From NCBI GenBank assembly GCA_024637145.1, contig JAGXFQ010000037.1, positions 44,506 to 108,505 of the forward strand: a DNA stretch of 64,000 nucleotides. Reading direction: 5' to 3'. Each line of letters starts with the position of its first letter. Within the stretch, counting starts at the first letter, position 1. A program made the translations under genes and the position numbers. Below are positions 27,493 through 35,915 of this stretch, one piece after another. The notes beneath the pieces were generated by a model. It was not told where the DNA came from. It searched no databases and was given only the letters and a program-made list of their open reading frames with translations. The stretch comes from Desulfobulbaceae bacterium. Lineage in GTDB: Bacteria > Desulfobacterota > Desulfobulbia > Desulfobulbales > SURF-16.

Positions 27493-28794
27493 TTATGCCG
27501 GGTCGAGGTCGCTGTAAGTTATCCGGCCGGCCAGGATGGTGGTCACCGCCTTGCCCTGCAGGGACCAGTTGAGGAAGGGAGAGTTCTTGCTTTTAGAAAC
27601 CACAGCCTTTTCTTCATAGGTGAAGACGCGGTGGGGATCGATAAGGGTGATATCGGCGCTGGCCCCCGGGCTGAGGGAGCCGCCTTCCACCCCCAGGATG
27701 CGGCAGGGATTGACGGACATCAGCTCAATCATTCTGGTGGCGGTAATGATTTCGTCACGCACCAGGGCCAGGGCCAGGGGAACAGAGGTCTCCAGGCCGA
27801 TAATGCCGTTGGCCGCCAGATCAAATTCCACTTCTTTTTCCTGCCTGGCATGGGGGGCATGATCAGTGGCAATGACATCTATGGTGCCGTCCTGCAGGCC
27901 TTCCTGGATGGCCAGCCGGTCATCTTTGCTGCGCAAAGGCGGATTCATCTTGGCGGCGGTGTTGTAGTCGCCCACAGCCTCTTCGGTGAGGGTGAAGTAG
28001 TGAGGGGCAGTTTCAGCGGTGACCGGACAGCCCTTCCCTTTTGCCCGGCGGATGAGATCCACGGATTCACGGGTGGAGATATGGGCAATATGAATGGGGC
28101 GCTTGACATATTCGGCCAGGGCCAGATCGCGATAAATCATGATTTCCTCGGCAATAGAGGGGATGCCGCGGAGGCCGAGACGGGTGGCAAGGGCCCCTTC
28201 ATTCATCACCCCGTTGCCGCTTAAGGCCATCTCTTCTGAGTGGGAGATGAGCAGCAGATCGTAATGGGCGCTGTACTCCAAGGCCCGGCGCATGAGTTGG
28301 CTGTTTTCCACGGGCCGCCCATCATCGGACAGGGCCACAGCGCCGGCTTTTTTCAGTTCGCCAAACTCGGCAAGACACGTCCCGTCAGAGTGGTGGCTGA
28401 TGGAGGCCACCGGGTAGACCTTGGCAAAACCGGCTTCTTTTGCCTTGGCCAGGATGAAGGAGGTAACCGTCTCATTGTCATTTGCCGGCGAGGTGTTGGG
28501 CATACAGGCCACTGCTGTAAAGCCGCCAGCCGCCGCCGCCTTGGTGCCGCTCGCCACGGTTTCTTTGTATTCCTGGCCGGGTTCCCGGAGATGGACGTGC
28601 ATGTCAACCAGACCGGGGACGATCCATTTGCCTTTGGCATCTATAACCTGGCACTTCTCCTCTGGAATGCTGGCAAGATCCCCCAGGTAGACGCCCTTTA
28701 TCCGGCCCTCTTCGATGAGAAGATGGCCCGGGCTGTCAATATTGTTTACCGGGTCGATAAGCCGGCCATTTTTGAGCAAGAGTGGTTGTGCCAT
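27493..28794 (-). CDS. pyrC: PyrC, dihydroorotase
   Basis: This 433-aa zinc amidohydrolase catalyses ring closure of carbamoyl aspartate in de novo pyrimidine synthesis. The metal-binding HVHLREPG motif (around residue 65) and the catalytic Asp in VIATDHAPHARQEKE mark the longer class I type found beside pyrB. The gene starts one base after the pyrB stop, so the two are co-transcribed. The stop codon is at the foot of the terminator shared with topA. Confidence 0.96.
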   Translation of the reverse strand: MAQPLLLKNGRLIDPVNNIDSPGHLLIEEGRIKGVYLGDLASIPEEKCQVIDAKGKWIVPGLVDMHVHLREPGQEYKETVASGTKAAAAGGFTAVACMPNTSPANDNETVTSFILAKAKEAGFAKVYPVASISHHSDGTCLAEFGELKKAGAVALSDDGRPVENSQLMRRALEYSAHYDLLLISHSEEMALSGNGVMNEGALATRLGLRGIPSIAEEIMIYRDLALAEYVKRPIHIAHISTRESVDLIRRAKGKGCPVTAETAPHYFTLTEEAVGDYNTAAKMNPPLRSKDDRLAIQEGLQDGTIDVIATDHAPHARQEKEVEFDLAANGIIGLETSVPLALALVRDEIITATRMIELMSVNPCRILGVEGGSLSPGASADITLIDPHRVFTYEEKAVVSKSKNSPFLNWSLQGKAVTTILAGRITYSDLDPA

Positions 28795-29733
28795 TTATCC
28801 TTCACCTCCTCCCATAATTGCATAGAGCAGGGCCATGCGGATGGCCACCCCATTGGTCACCTGCTCGAGGATAACGGAGTGGGCACCGTCCGCCAGATCA
28901 GAATCGAGCTCAACCCCACGGTTCATGGGGCCGGGATGCATGATAATGGCATCAGGTTTGGCCAGGGCCAGAAGACGTTTGTTGATGCCGAAAAAAGTGG
29001 CGTATTCACGCAGGGAGGGGATGAGAGGGTCTTTTTGGCGCTCGGTCTGGATGCGCAGCGCCATAATCACGTCAGCCCCGGTCACGGCCTCGTCCACCGA
29101 GGCACAGATCGTGGCGCCCAGTTGCTCAATGCCCATGGGTAATAAGGTGGCGGGCCCGCTTACCGAGACGAAGGCCCCCATTTTGCTGAAGCCGATGATG
29201 TTTGAATGGGCCACCCTGCTATGGGCTATATCGCCGATAATGGCTATCTTCAGGCCGGCCAGCCGTCCTTTTTTCTCAAGAACCGTCATCATGTCCAAAA
29301 GGCCCTGACTCGGGTGTTCGTGGGTGCCGTCACCGGCATTAATGATGGAGGCGTTGGTGTGTTGGGCCAACAGGCCCGGGGCGCCGGAATGGGCATGGCG
29401 GATAATGATAATGTCCGGATTCATGGCCGCCAGATTGCGCGCCGTGTCAATGAGGGTCTCACCCTTTTTCAGGCTGCTGGTGGAGGCGGAAACATTAAAG
29501 GTGTCCGCGCTCATTCTCTTGGCGGCAACCTCAAACGACAGGCGGGTCCTGGTGCTTGGCTCAAAGAAGAGATTGATAACGGTGCGGCCCCGCAGGGCGG
29601 GAACCTTTTTGATTTGGCGGGTGGAAATTTCTTTGAACGAGGCCGCGGAACGCAACAGGAAGTCAATATCATCCGGGCTGAATTGCTCAAGGCCCAGGAT
29701 ATGTTTATGGCTGAATTTATGAGCAACTTCCAT
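28795..29733 (-). CDS. pyrB: PyrB, aspartate carbamoyltransferase catalytic subunit
   Basis: This 312-aa enzyme condenses carbamoyl phosphate with aspartate, the first committed pyrimidine step. The carbamoyl-phosphate site reads [13 protein letters not shown], and other conserved blocks are [16 protein letters not shown] and [11 protein letters not shown]. No pyrI regulatory subunit is adjacent, and pyrC follows directly, resembling the non-E. coli arrangement in which catalytic and DHOase subunits associate. A candidate promoter with an extended -10 lies upstream; no PyrR-type attenuator was seen. Confidence 0.96.
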   Translation of the reverse strand: MEVAHKFSHKHILGLEQFSPDDIDFLLRSAASFKEISTRQIKKVPALRGRTVINLFFEPSTRTRLSFEVAAKRMSADTFNVSASTSSLKKGETLIDTARNLAAMNPDIIIIRHAHSGAPGLLAQHTNASIINAGDGTHEHPSQGLLDMMTVLEKKGRLAGLKIAIIGDIAHSRVAHSNIIGFSKMGAFVSVSGPATLLPMGIEQLGATICASVDEAVTGADVIMALRIQTERQKDPLIPSLREYATFFGINKRLLALAKPDAIIMHPGPMNRGVELDSDLADGAHSVILEQVTNGVAIRMALLYAIMGGGEG

Positions 29734-29793
29734 GCGTAACGAATTTTTCTCTATTGAAGATAAGGATTAAGATTCAAAAATTGCAGGTGCTCT

Positions 29794-29817
29794 ACTATAA
29801 CAAGAAAATCAAGGTCA
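29794..29817 (-). promoter_or_regulatory. Possible extended -10 promoter for pyrBC
   Basis: On the reverse strand TGTTATAGT (TGn plus TATAGT, hexamer at 29794-29799) lies 61 nt before the pyrB start. A TTGACC upstream is too close (13 nt) to serve as a standard -35. Confidence 0.4.
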
Positions 29818-29824
29818 AGAGCAT

Positions 29825-30457
29825 TTAATGCAGGGTGTCAGCCAGCCTGTTCCAGCGGATGGACTGCAGTCGTTGCAGGGATAAGGGGGGATGCCGTAAA
29901 TCCCAAGACCAATAAATGATAAAAGCCTTGCCGCGGATGGCCTTGTGGTTGACAAAGCCCCAAAAGCGGCTGTCATGACTATTGTCACGATTGTCACCCA
30001 TGACAAAAACAGCATCAGCAGGCACGGTAATGGGGCCGTAATTGTCCCGGGGCGATTGCGCGGCTGGAATAATTGTGTTGTCAAGATGAATGGCCTGCGG
30101 AACCTTAAAGAGTTCGCCATTCACAAAAACCTCTTTCTCTCTGATCTCAAGGCGATCGCCGGCAATACCAATGATACGTTTAATATAGTCGACATCCTCT
30201 TTTATCGGATATTTAAAGACAATGATGTCGCCACGTTCCGGCTCGGAAAAGGAGATGAGGGCGGTGTCGGTGAAGGGGTTTTTGAGGGCGTAGGAAAATT
30301 TTGAAACCAGAATATGGTCACCGATCTGCAAGGTGGGGAGCATGGAGCCGGAAGGAATTTTAAAGGCCTGGACAACAAAGGTACGAATGAAAAGAGCCAG
30401 AAGCAAGGCAATAAGAATGGCTTCCACATATTCTCGGATAACGGATTTCTTTTTCAT
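29825..30457 (-). CDS. lepB: LepB, signal peptidase I
   Basis: This 210-aa inner-membrane serine protease cleaves signal peptides from exported proteins such as NapB and the porin. One N-terminal membrane segment (about 10-32) precedes the catalytic Ser in PSGSMLPTL and the Lys general base in YIKRIIGIAGD; the family box MGDNRDNSHDSR follows. The length is typical for Desulfobacterota enzymes with a single anchor. It lies just upstream of the pyrBC promoter region and appears separately transcribed. Confidence 0.95.
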   Translation of the reverse strand: MKKKSVIREYVEAILIALLLALFIRTFVVQAFKIPSGSMLPTLQIGDHILVSKFSYALKNPFTDTALISFSEPERGDIIVFKYPIKEDVDYIKRIIGIAGDRLEIREKEVFVNGELFKVPQAIHLDNTIIPAAQSPRDNYGPITVPADAVFVMGDNRDNSHDSRFWGFVNHKAIRGKAFIIYWSWDLRHPPLSLQRLQSIRWNRLADTLH

Positions 30458-30792
30458 TGGGACACGTTGGGGGACAAGGGGGAGAAAGGACCACTTTTTT
30501 AATTGCTCTTTTCATACTCCAAAACAGAGGTGATGACAAGGACTAGAACCGAGGAGTAAGTCATTATGAATACAGTGGAAAAATGTTTTGTGGCCGAAAA
30601 TCCGGTTGCCAAAGCAGATCGGTCATAATTTAAGGAGAATGGCGGGCCGAAAGTGGGGTTAGGGTAACATAGAGTAGGCGGACAGTCCCCTATCCACTAT
30701 ATGCCATTTTCGGGGGCAGAAGGGCAAGGGGGAAAAGAAAAAATAATATTATATTAATTAGTTGCGATCCATGGGCGCCCCTAACAAGAGGA

Positions 30793-30815
30793 GCCACCAC
30801 CTGAGGGGTGGTGGC
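30793..30815. repeat. Perfect 9-bp palindromic hairpin, REP-like
   Basis: GCCACCACC, loop TGAGG, then GGTGGTGGC. No T run follows, so it is not a simple terminator. It resembles REP-type palindromes, but no second copy was seen in this window. Confidence 0.45.
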
Positions 30816-30926
30816 AGGTGTGGTGCCACTAAATATTGTTCGTTACGTTTTCGTGGACCCTCTCCTTTATGGTGGAACATCTCGTTATTTCGAGGAATTT
30901 CCATTTTTAAAGGGTATGAGGGCTTC

Positions 30927-30954
30927 TTGACATTGAAAAGGAATTATGTGTAAT
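30927..30954 (+). promoter_or_regulatory. Sigma-70 promoter for the pil operon
   Basis: TTGACA (30927-30932), a 16-nt spacer, then TGTAAT (30949-30954), about 98 nt before the pilM start. Confidence 0.6.
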
Positions 30955-31051
30955 TGAATTTGAGTACGTATTATTTATTGCCTAAAAAAATAAGAGATTG
31001 TTCTGCAAATAAATGTTCCCGCCTTTTACGAATTACAGGATCTGATGACAC

Positions 31052-32107
31052 ATGCTCCCTTTTCTTTTAAAGCAAAAATTAACGGTAGGCCTTGATATCG
31101 GTTCTCACTCCGTAAAGGTATGTGAGTTTGCAGAGGCCGGGAAAAAGCGGAAACTGATTTCTCTGGGAACAGCTCAGCTGCCGGTGGGTGCTGTTGAAGA
31201 CGGTGAGCTGAGAGATCCTGAGGCGGTTGGCGAAGTCATAAAGTTGCTTATCCAAAATCTCGGCATCAAAAGCAAAAAGGTGGCCATTTCCATCTCCGGC
31301 TACTCCGTTATCATGAAGAAGATCAATCTTGCCGTGATGACTGAAGAAGAGCTGCAGCACCACATCCAGGCAGAAGCGGAACAGTATATCCCCTTTGATA
31401 TCGACGAGGTCTATATCGACTTCCAGGATCTGAAGACCAACCGGGAAGATGATGAACGCACGGATGTCATGCTGGTTGCTGCCAAAAAAGAGGTGGTCAA
31501 TAAATATATGAAGATGCTTGCCGGCATCGGTCTTCAGGTTGTTGTGGTGGATGTGGATGCCTTTGCCCTGGAAAATTCCTATGAATTAAGCATGGGCCAG
31601 GAAGGGAATGTGATCCTGGTGGATATCGGTTCATCGAAAATGAACATAAATATTATTTCCGGGGGGGCGTCTGTTTTTGCCCGGGACGTCTTTCTGGGGA
31701 GCCGGCAGCTCACCGAGCAGATTCAGGTCAAAATGGATGTGAGTTTTGAAGAGGCGGAAGATCTGAAAATTTCTGCCCAAGACCCTGGAGGCGAGCTTTC
31801 TCTGTTGGCAGAAACCTTTGCCGCCGCCTGTGCGCAGTGGATTCTGGAGATTAAAAAGGCCATTGATTTTTACAATTCCAATTATCCTGAACACCCCCTG
31901 GATAAAATGGTTTTAAGTGGGGGCGGCGCCCATATTCGCGGCATTGACCACTATTTTGCCAATGAGTCACTCCTTGATGTTGAGCTTTTCAACCCCTTTG
32001 CTGCAGCCGAGGTTGACGCCAAAAAAATTGATCCAGAATATCTCACCTATATTGCCCCGGAAATGGCGATCTCTTCGGGGCTGGCCTCCAGAAAGGTTCC
32101 TTTTTAA
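31052..32107 (+). CDS. pilM: PilM, actin-like type IV pilus assembly protein
   Basis: This 351-aa cytoplasmic actin-fold ATPase has the phosphate-1 motif VGLDIGSHSVKV at the N terminus, phosphate-2 ILVDIGSSKMNI and the adenosine motif VLSGGGAHIRG. PilM binds the cytoplasmic tail of PilN and links the PilNOP inner-membrane platform to the pilus motor. Length and motifs match the family. The start has only a weak AGGA 11 nt upstream. It is the first gene of a six-gene forward operon ending at 37613. Confidence 0.95.
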   Translation: MLPFLLKQKLTVGLDIGSHSVKVCEFAEAGKKRKLISLGTAQLPVGAVEDGELRDPEAVGEVIKLLIQNLGIKSKKVAISISGYSVIMKKINLAVMTEEELQHHIQAEAEQYIPFDIDEVYIDFQDLKTNREDDERTDVMLVAAKKEVVNKYMKMLAGIGLQVVVVDVDAFALENSYELSMGQEGNVILVDIGSSKMNINIISGGASVFARDVFLGSRQLTEQIQVKMDVSFEEAEDLKISAQDPGGELSLLAETFAAACAQWILEIKKAIDFYNSNYPEHPLDKMVLSGGGAHIRGIDHYFANESLLDVELFNPFAAAEVDAKKIDPEYLTYIAPEMAISSGLASRKVPF

Positions 32108-32177
32108 AAAAGATCTCCTTGTTTGCTGTAAAAAGCAGGTATCCACCCAGAATGAATTTTACAGATAAAAAAGCCCT

Positions 32178-32771
32178 ATGATTCTGATAAATCTTTTGCC
32201 GGTAAGGCATCTTAAAAAGAGAGCAAGAGCTCGGAGCGAAGCAATGGTCTTTGTTGCGGTTTTTGTCCTGCTCTGCGCCCTTCTTGGTGGATGGGTGGTG
32301 AAGCTCAATATGGATGTCAAGCAAATGCGGGCAGAAGTTGCCAGGCTCCAGCAAAAGAAGAATTCCTATGATGCAACGTTAAGAGAGATCAAGCAGATTG
32401 AGACCCAGAAAACAAAGCTTTTTGGCAAAATTGAAGCCATTAAGGAACTCAAAGCCAAATCGCAGGTTTCGGTGCATGTCCTGGATGAAATTGCCAGAGC
32501 CACACCGCCCAACAGTGTCTGGTTAACCAGTCTCACCCAAAGGGGGCAAAGCTTAACCCTCTCAGGAACGGCCTTGGACAATAATACCGTGGCTAGCTAC
32601 ATGAACAAGATCTCTGCTTCCAAATATATTCAGAGCACCACCCTGGGCACATCGAGCCAGAAGGTGGTGGCCAACAGAAACCTGCAAAGTTTTACCCTGA
32701 CCATGGTGGTAACGCCTCCTGTAGAAGATGAGAAAGAAACGGCTCAAAAAGGGGGGGGGAATGAAAAGTAA
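32178..32771 (+). CDS. pilN: PilN, type IV pilus inner-membrane protein
   Basis: This 197-aa bitopic protein has the signature N terminus INLLPVR, which binds PilM, then a membrane segment (about 23-45), a coiled coil (about 48-90) and a periplasmic ferredoxin-like domain. It forms a heterodimer with PilO. The stop overlaps the pilO start by 11 bp, which suggests coupled synthesis of the two partners in equal amounts. Confidence 0.94.
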   Translation: MILINLLPVRHLKKRARARSEAMVFVAVFVLLCALLGGWVVKLNMDVKQMRAEVARLQQKKNSYDATLREIKQIETQKTKLFGKIEAIKELKAKSQVSVHVLDEIARATPPNSVWLTSLTQRGQSLTLSGTALDNNTVASYMNKISASKYIQSTTLGTSSQKVVANRNLQSFTLTMVVTPPVEDEKETAQKGGGNEK

Positions 32772-33369
32772 AGATATCCAGGGGAAGATAGATACTTTCC
32801 TCGATACCAAGGTGGCGGGTCTTGATCAGAATATCAAGATGGCTGTCATGGCAGCCATTATCATAGTCCCCCTGCTGGGTTTTTATTTCCTGGCATACCA
32901 GCCGCATCATAAGGAAATGACGAAGCTTGCGGGGCAAAAGGTTACTCTTGAGCAATCGATTCGCAAGGTAGAGGCCGTTGTTGCTCATATTGACAAGCAT
33001 CGGGCCGAGATGGCCGAGGCGCAGTTCATGTTTCAAATGGCCTCCAATCTGCTTCCCGAGAAACAGGAAATACCTGCCCTGTTGACCACGATCTCTGACC
33101 TGGGCAGTAATTCCGGCCTTGATATTTTATCATTCAAACCAGGGGCAGAGAGACCAAAAGAATTTTACGCAGAAATACCCGTTTCCATAGCGCTGCAGGG
33201 TCCATATCACAATATTGGTGTTTTTCTCGACCGGGTGAGCAAGATGTCGCGCATTGTTTCCGTCTCTTCCATGGCCATTTCAAGCCCCAAGGAGGCGGAG
33301 GGAGAGATGTTTTTAAAGGCAAACCTTGAACTGGAAACATATAGATTCGTTGAAAAACAGCCAGAATAA
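32761..33369 (+). CDS. pilO: PilO, type IV pilus inner-membrane protein
   Basis: This 202-aa partner of PilN has a single membrane segment (about 30-50), a coiled coil and a periplasmic domain containing the family stretch LLPEKQEIPALLTTISDLG. The ATG at 32761 lies inside the end of pilN behind a G-rich ribosome site; the tracked start at 32728 adds 11 basic residues not typical of the family. The PilNO dimer holds PilP and aligns the secretin with the inner-membrane platform. Confidence 0.93.
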   Translation: MKSKDIQGKIDTFLDTKVAGLDQNIKMAVMAAIIIVPLLGFYFLAYQPHHKEMTKLAGQKVTLEQSIRKVEAVVAHIDKHRAEMAEAQFMFQMASNLLPEKQEIPALLTTISDLGSNSGLDILSFKPGAERPKEFYAEIPVSIALQGPYHNIGVFLDRVSKMSRIVSVSSMAISSPKEAEGEMFLKANLELETYRFVEKQPE

Positions 33370-33429
33370 TTGAGATACGTCAGGGTGCTTCCAGAAGATA
33401 AAAGGGGTTTTTCTGAGAATAAAACAGTT

Positions 33430-33999
33430 ATGAATATTTTAACAAAAAATAAGAGGCGTTCTGGTCAGGGTATCTTGATTGCCTGTCTCGCGGGGAGTCT
33501 GCTCTTCTGTGCCTGGGTGCCTGGCTTTGCGCAAATATCCCAGCAAGCGAGCCCGGAAGAAGAAGGGCCTGAAATCAGTGAAGAGGCCTACTCTGAAAAT
33601 GTCAGGGAATTGAGGCATTTTTTTGAGGGACGGGCCTCAGATTTTGTTTATCGGAGGGAAGGGAGGTCTGATCCCTTTATGCCCTTCATCAAAGACAAGG
33701 TGGTCAAAGAAGTTGATGAGGAAGTGGGTGATTATGGCGTGCTCACCGGGATGCAAAAGTTTGAACCCGGCCAGTTGAGTGTGGTGGCCATTGTCCAGAA
33801 AAAACAAGGGCCCATTGCCATGGTCCAGGATTCCACCGGCAAAGGGTATTTTCTTTCTCCAGGTGAAAAGCTGGGAAGAAACGGGGTTGTTGAGGAAATA
33901 ACAGACAATATGATTCTTGTGAAACAACAGTATAAAATGACTTCCGGAGCACTTCGCCATCGAGTGGTGAAAATGCTTCTGAAGCGTGAGGGAGAATAG
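33430..33999 (+). CDS. pilP: PilP, periplasmic pilotin-like linker of the type IV pilus
   Basis: This protein of about 189 aa has an N-terminal export signal (SGQGILIACLAGSLLFCAW) and the PilP domain, recognised by YRREGRSDPFMPF and the C-terminal beta domain (VVEEITDNMILVKQQY). PilP connects PilNO to the secretin complex. The start is uncertain: the tracked ORF begins with TTG directly after the pilO stop (33370), but ATG 33430 begins at a sensible signal peptide. Neither has a strong ribosome site. Confidence 0.88.
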   Translation: MNILTKNKRRSGQGILIACLAGSLLFCAWVPGFAQISQQASPEEEGPEISEEAYSENVRELRHFFEGRASDFVYRREGRSDPFMPFIKDKVVKEVDEEVGDYGVLTGMQKFEPGQLSVVAIVQKKQGPIAMVQDSTGKGYFLSPGEKLGRNGVVEEITDNMILVKQQYKMTSGALRHRVVKMLLKREGE

Positions 34000-34003
34000 G
34001 AGT

Positions 34004-35875
34004 ATGACCCCCAACATCCGGATTAAAGGCCTTTTCCTGGCGGTTTCTTTCATGGTGAGCTGTTTTCTTGCCGTCTCCCCTGTCTCCGCAAATATTGGCG
34101 AGTATCAAGTTGCCGATATCTCCTGGGCTGACGAGGAAGGAGCGCTTTCTGTACGTATCACCGGGACTTCCGAGCCGATCTACACCATGTATGAGCTTTT
34201 TGCTCCGCGCCGCATCGTCCTTGATATGGCAGGTGGTGATATTGGCCCTGCCCTCCTTTTTCCTCTCCAGGTTTCCACATCTCCTGTCAACAGGATTACC
34301 GGCAAGGTGATTGAGGGGCAGAATTCAGCGGTGGCCAGAATAGAAATTCTTCTGGATGAGGAATTTTCCTACGCCGTTGTCAAGGAGGGCAACGATCTGG
34401 TTGTTCGTTTTGCCAAGAGCAGCGAGGTTGCCGATATGCCCGCGCCCATGGCGGATAATCAGGTGACCATCACCGACATTCAGATTGATGCGGCCAGTGC
34501 GGAAAAAGCAACCGTCTTGATTTATGGCTCAGGCCCCATTGGCAAATTTGTGGCGGCAGAGGAGGCCAAAAATGAAACCCATTCTGCCCGGCTGCTCATT
34601 GATATGCCTGATGTGAAAATGGCTGACAGGATCATCCCTGTGGCCCTGGATTCACCTGTCGCCCTTGTCCAGGCGAAACAGGGCAGTAAAGGGGGCAGAA
34701 TTATCCTCGACTCGGCAGATAATGAGTTGTTCACCTATGATATTCAGGTGAATGGTAACTACATGGAGCTCACCATCGCTGCCCCCGAGATGGGCAGTGA
34801 GGATGACGACCAGATGGTGGCCATGCTCACCGGTCAGGGGGCGGAGGGTAGCGGCAGCCTGGCTGCAGAGAGCTCCTTTATGGCCATGTCCGAAGAGGTG
34901 TCCGCTGATTTTTCAGCCATGGAATACTCGGCAGCAAGAGGTGGCAACAGCGGCCAGGCAGGGGATGGTGCCCTCAATTTCAGCGGCTATGACGAGCAAA
35001 AGATCTCCGTGGATTTCTACAAAATAGATCTGCACAATGTTTTTCGGTTGATTGGTGAAATAAGTAATAAAAATATCGTGGTTGACCAGGGGGTCTCAGG
35101 ATCTCTAACCTTGTCCATGAACGATGTGCCCTGGGATTTTCTGCTGGACGTGGTTCTTAATTTAAAAGGTCTGGTCAAAGAAGAACGGTTCAATACCATT
35201 GTTATTTCACCCAAGAGCGAAAAGTTTTCCTGGCCGGAAACAGCGACCACAGAGCTGGATGTTTCTGTGGAGCCTATCACCGTGACCAAACGGCTGCAGA
35301 CCTCCAGGGAAAAAGTGGATGCCAAGAAGTTGATCCATGAGGCAACCGCTGCAGAGAACAAGGGGCAGGATAATGAGGCCTTGGCTCTTTACGAAGAGGC
35401 CTTCCAGCTCTGGCCTGAAAATGGTGACCTGGCCAGGCGTATTGCCATCGTTGCCATGGTGAAACTGGGTCAGCATGCCAAGGCGGCCCATTATGCCAAG
35501 ATAGCGGTGCAGAAAAATCCCCAGGATTATAAGGCCGCCCTTATCGCCGCAATGAACCTCGCCAACATGGAAAAAGTGCAGGAGGCCAAGGCCTATTTTG
35601 ATCTGGCGGTGAGCGGCGATAAACCAGCCAAGCATGCCTTGGCAAGTTATGCCGCCTTTAGTGAGCAAAACGCCAGCTATGATGCAGCTCTGACCATACT
35701 TGATCAATATGCCACTCTATACGGCAACTCCCTGGAAACCATGGTGAGCCGGGCCCGCATTTATGATCAGATGGGTGATGTCCTGCGGGCCGATGAGGAA
35801 TATAAGGCCATTTTGCTTTCCGGGTTTACACTGCCCGAAGATTTAAAATCATATATAACCAGCCGGGTTCAATAA
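34004..35875 (+). CDS. AMIN-STN-TPR protein, amino-terminal part of a split PilQ
   Basis: This 623-aa exported protein has a signal peptide (1 to about 29), two AMIN-like beta domains (about 35-130 and 145-265), a low-complexity linker, an STN domain (about 330-400, FYKIDLHNVFRLIGEIS and NDVPWDFLLDVVL) and C-terminal TPR repeats (about 430-600). AMIN and STN are the parts that precede the secretin pore in ordinary PilQ, but the pore domain is absent and TPRs take its place. AMIN domains anchor to peptidoglycan. It lies where pilQ is expected, between pilP and a separate secretin gene, so it probably forms the periplasmic portion of the same channel. TPR content recalls MshN. Confidence 0.8.
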   Translation: MTPNIRIKGLFLAVSFMVSCFLAVSPVSANIGEYQVADISWADEEGALSVRITGTSEPIYTMYELFAPRRIVLDMAGGDIGPALLFPLQVSTSPVNRITGKVIEGQNSAVARIEILLDEEFSYAVVKEGNDLVVRFAKSSEVADMPAPMADNQVTITDIQIDAASAEKATVLIYGSGPIGKFVAAEEAKNETHSARLLIDMPDVKMADRIIPVALDSPVALVQAKQGSKGGRIILDSADNELFTYDIQVNGNYMELTIAAPEMGSEDDDQMVAMLTGQGAEGSGSLAAESSFMAMSEEVSADFSAMEYSAARGGNSGQAGDGALNFSGYDEQKISVDFYKIDLHNVFRLIGEISNKNIVVDQGVSGSLTLSMNDVPWDFLLDVVLNLKGLVKEERFNTIVISPKSEKFSWPETATTELDVSVEPITVTKRLQTSREKVDAKKLIHEATAAENKGQDNEALALYEEAFQLWPENGDLARRIAIVAMVKLGQHAKAAHYAKIAVQKNPQDYKAALIAAMNLANMEKVQEAKAYFDLAVSGDKPAKHALASYAAFSEQNASYDAALTILDQYATLYGNSLETMVSRARIYDQMGDVLRADEEYKAILLSGFTLPEDLKSYITSRVQ

Positions 35876-35915
35876 CGATAACCTGACAGGAAAAGTTCAA
35901 ACCGAGTGAAAGGCT

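Larger units (their letters stand above)
30458..31051. other. 594-bp intergenic region upstream of the pil operon
   Basis: No credible gene is present. The proximal half is AT-rich, unlike flanking genes. It holds a perfect hairpin (30793-30815), a GG-N10-GC sigma-54-like spacing overlapping it (30810-30825, weak match), and a good sigma-70 promoter (30927-30954). The 63-aa ORF at 30762 lacks a ribosome site and family features. An sRNA or regulatory leader is possible. Confidence 0.5.

Noticed and set aside
30762-30953. 63-aa ORF upstream of pilM
   Set aside because: Spans the hairpin and the -35/-10 promoter region; no ribosome site or domain.
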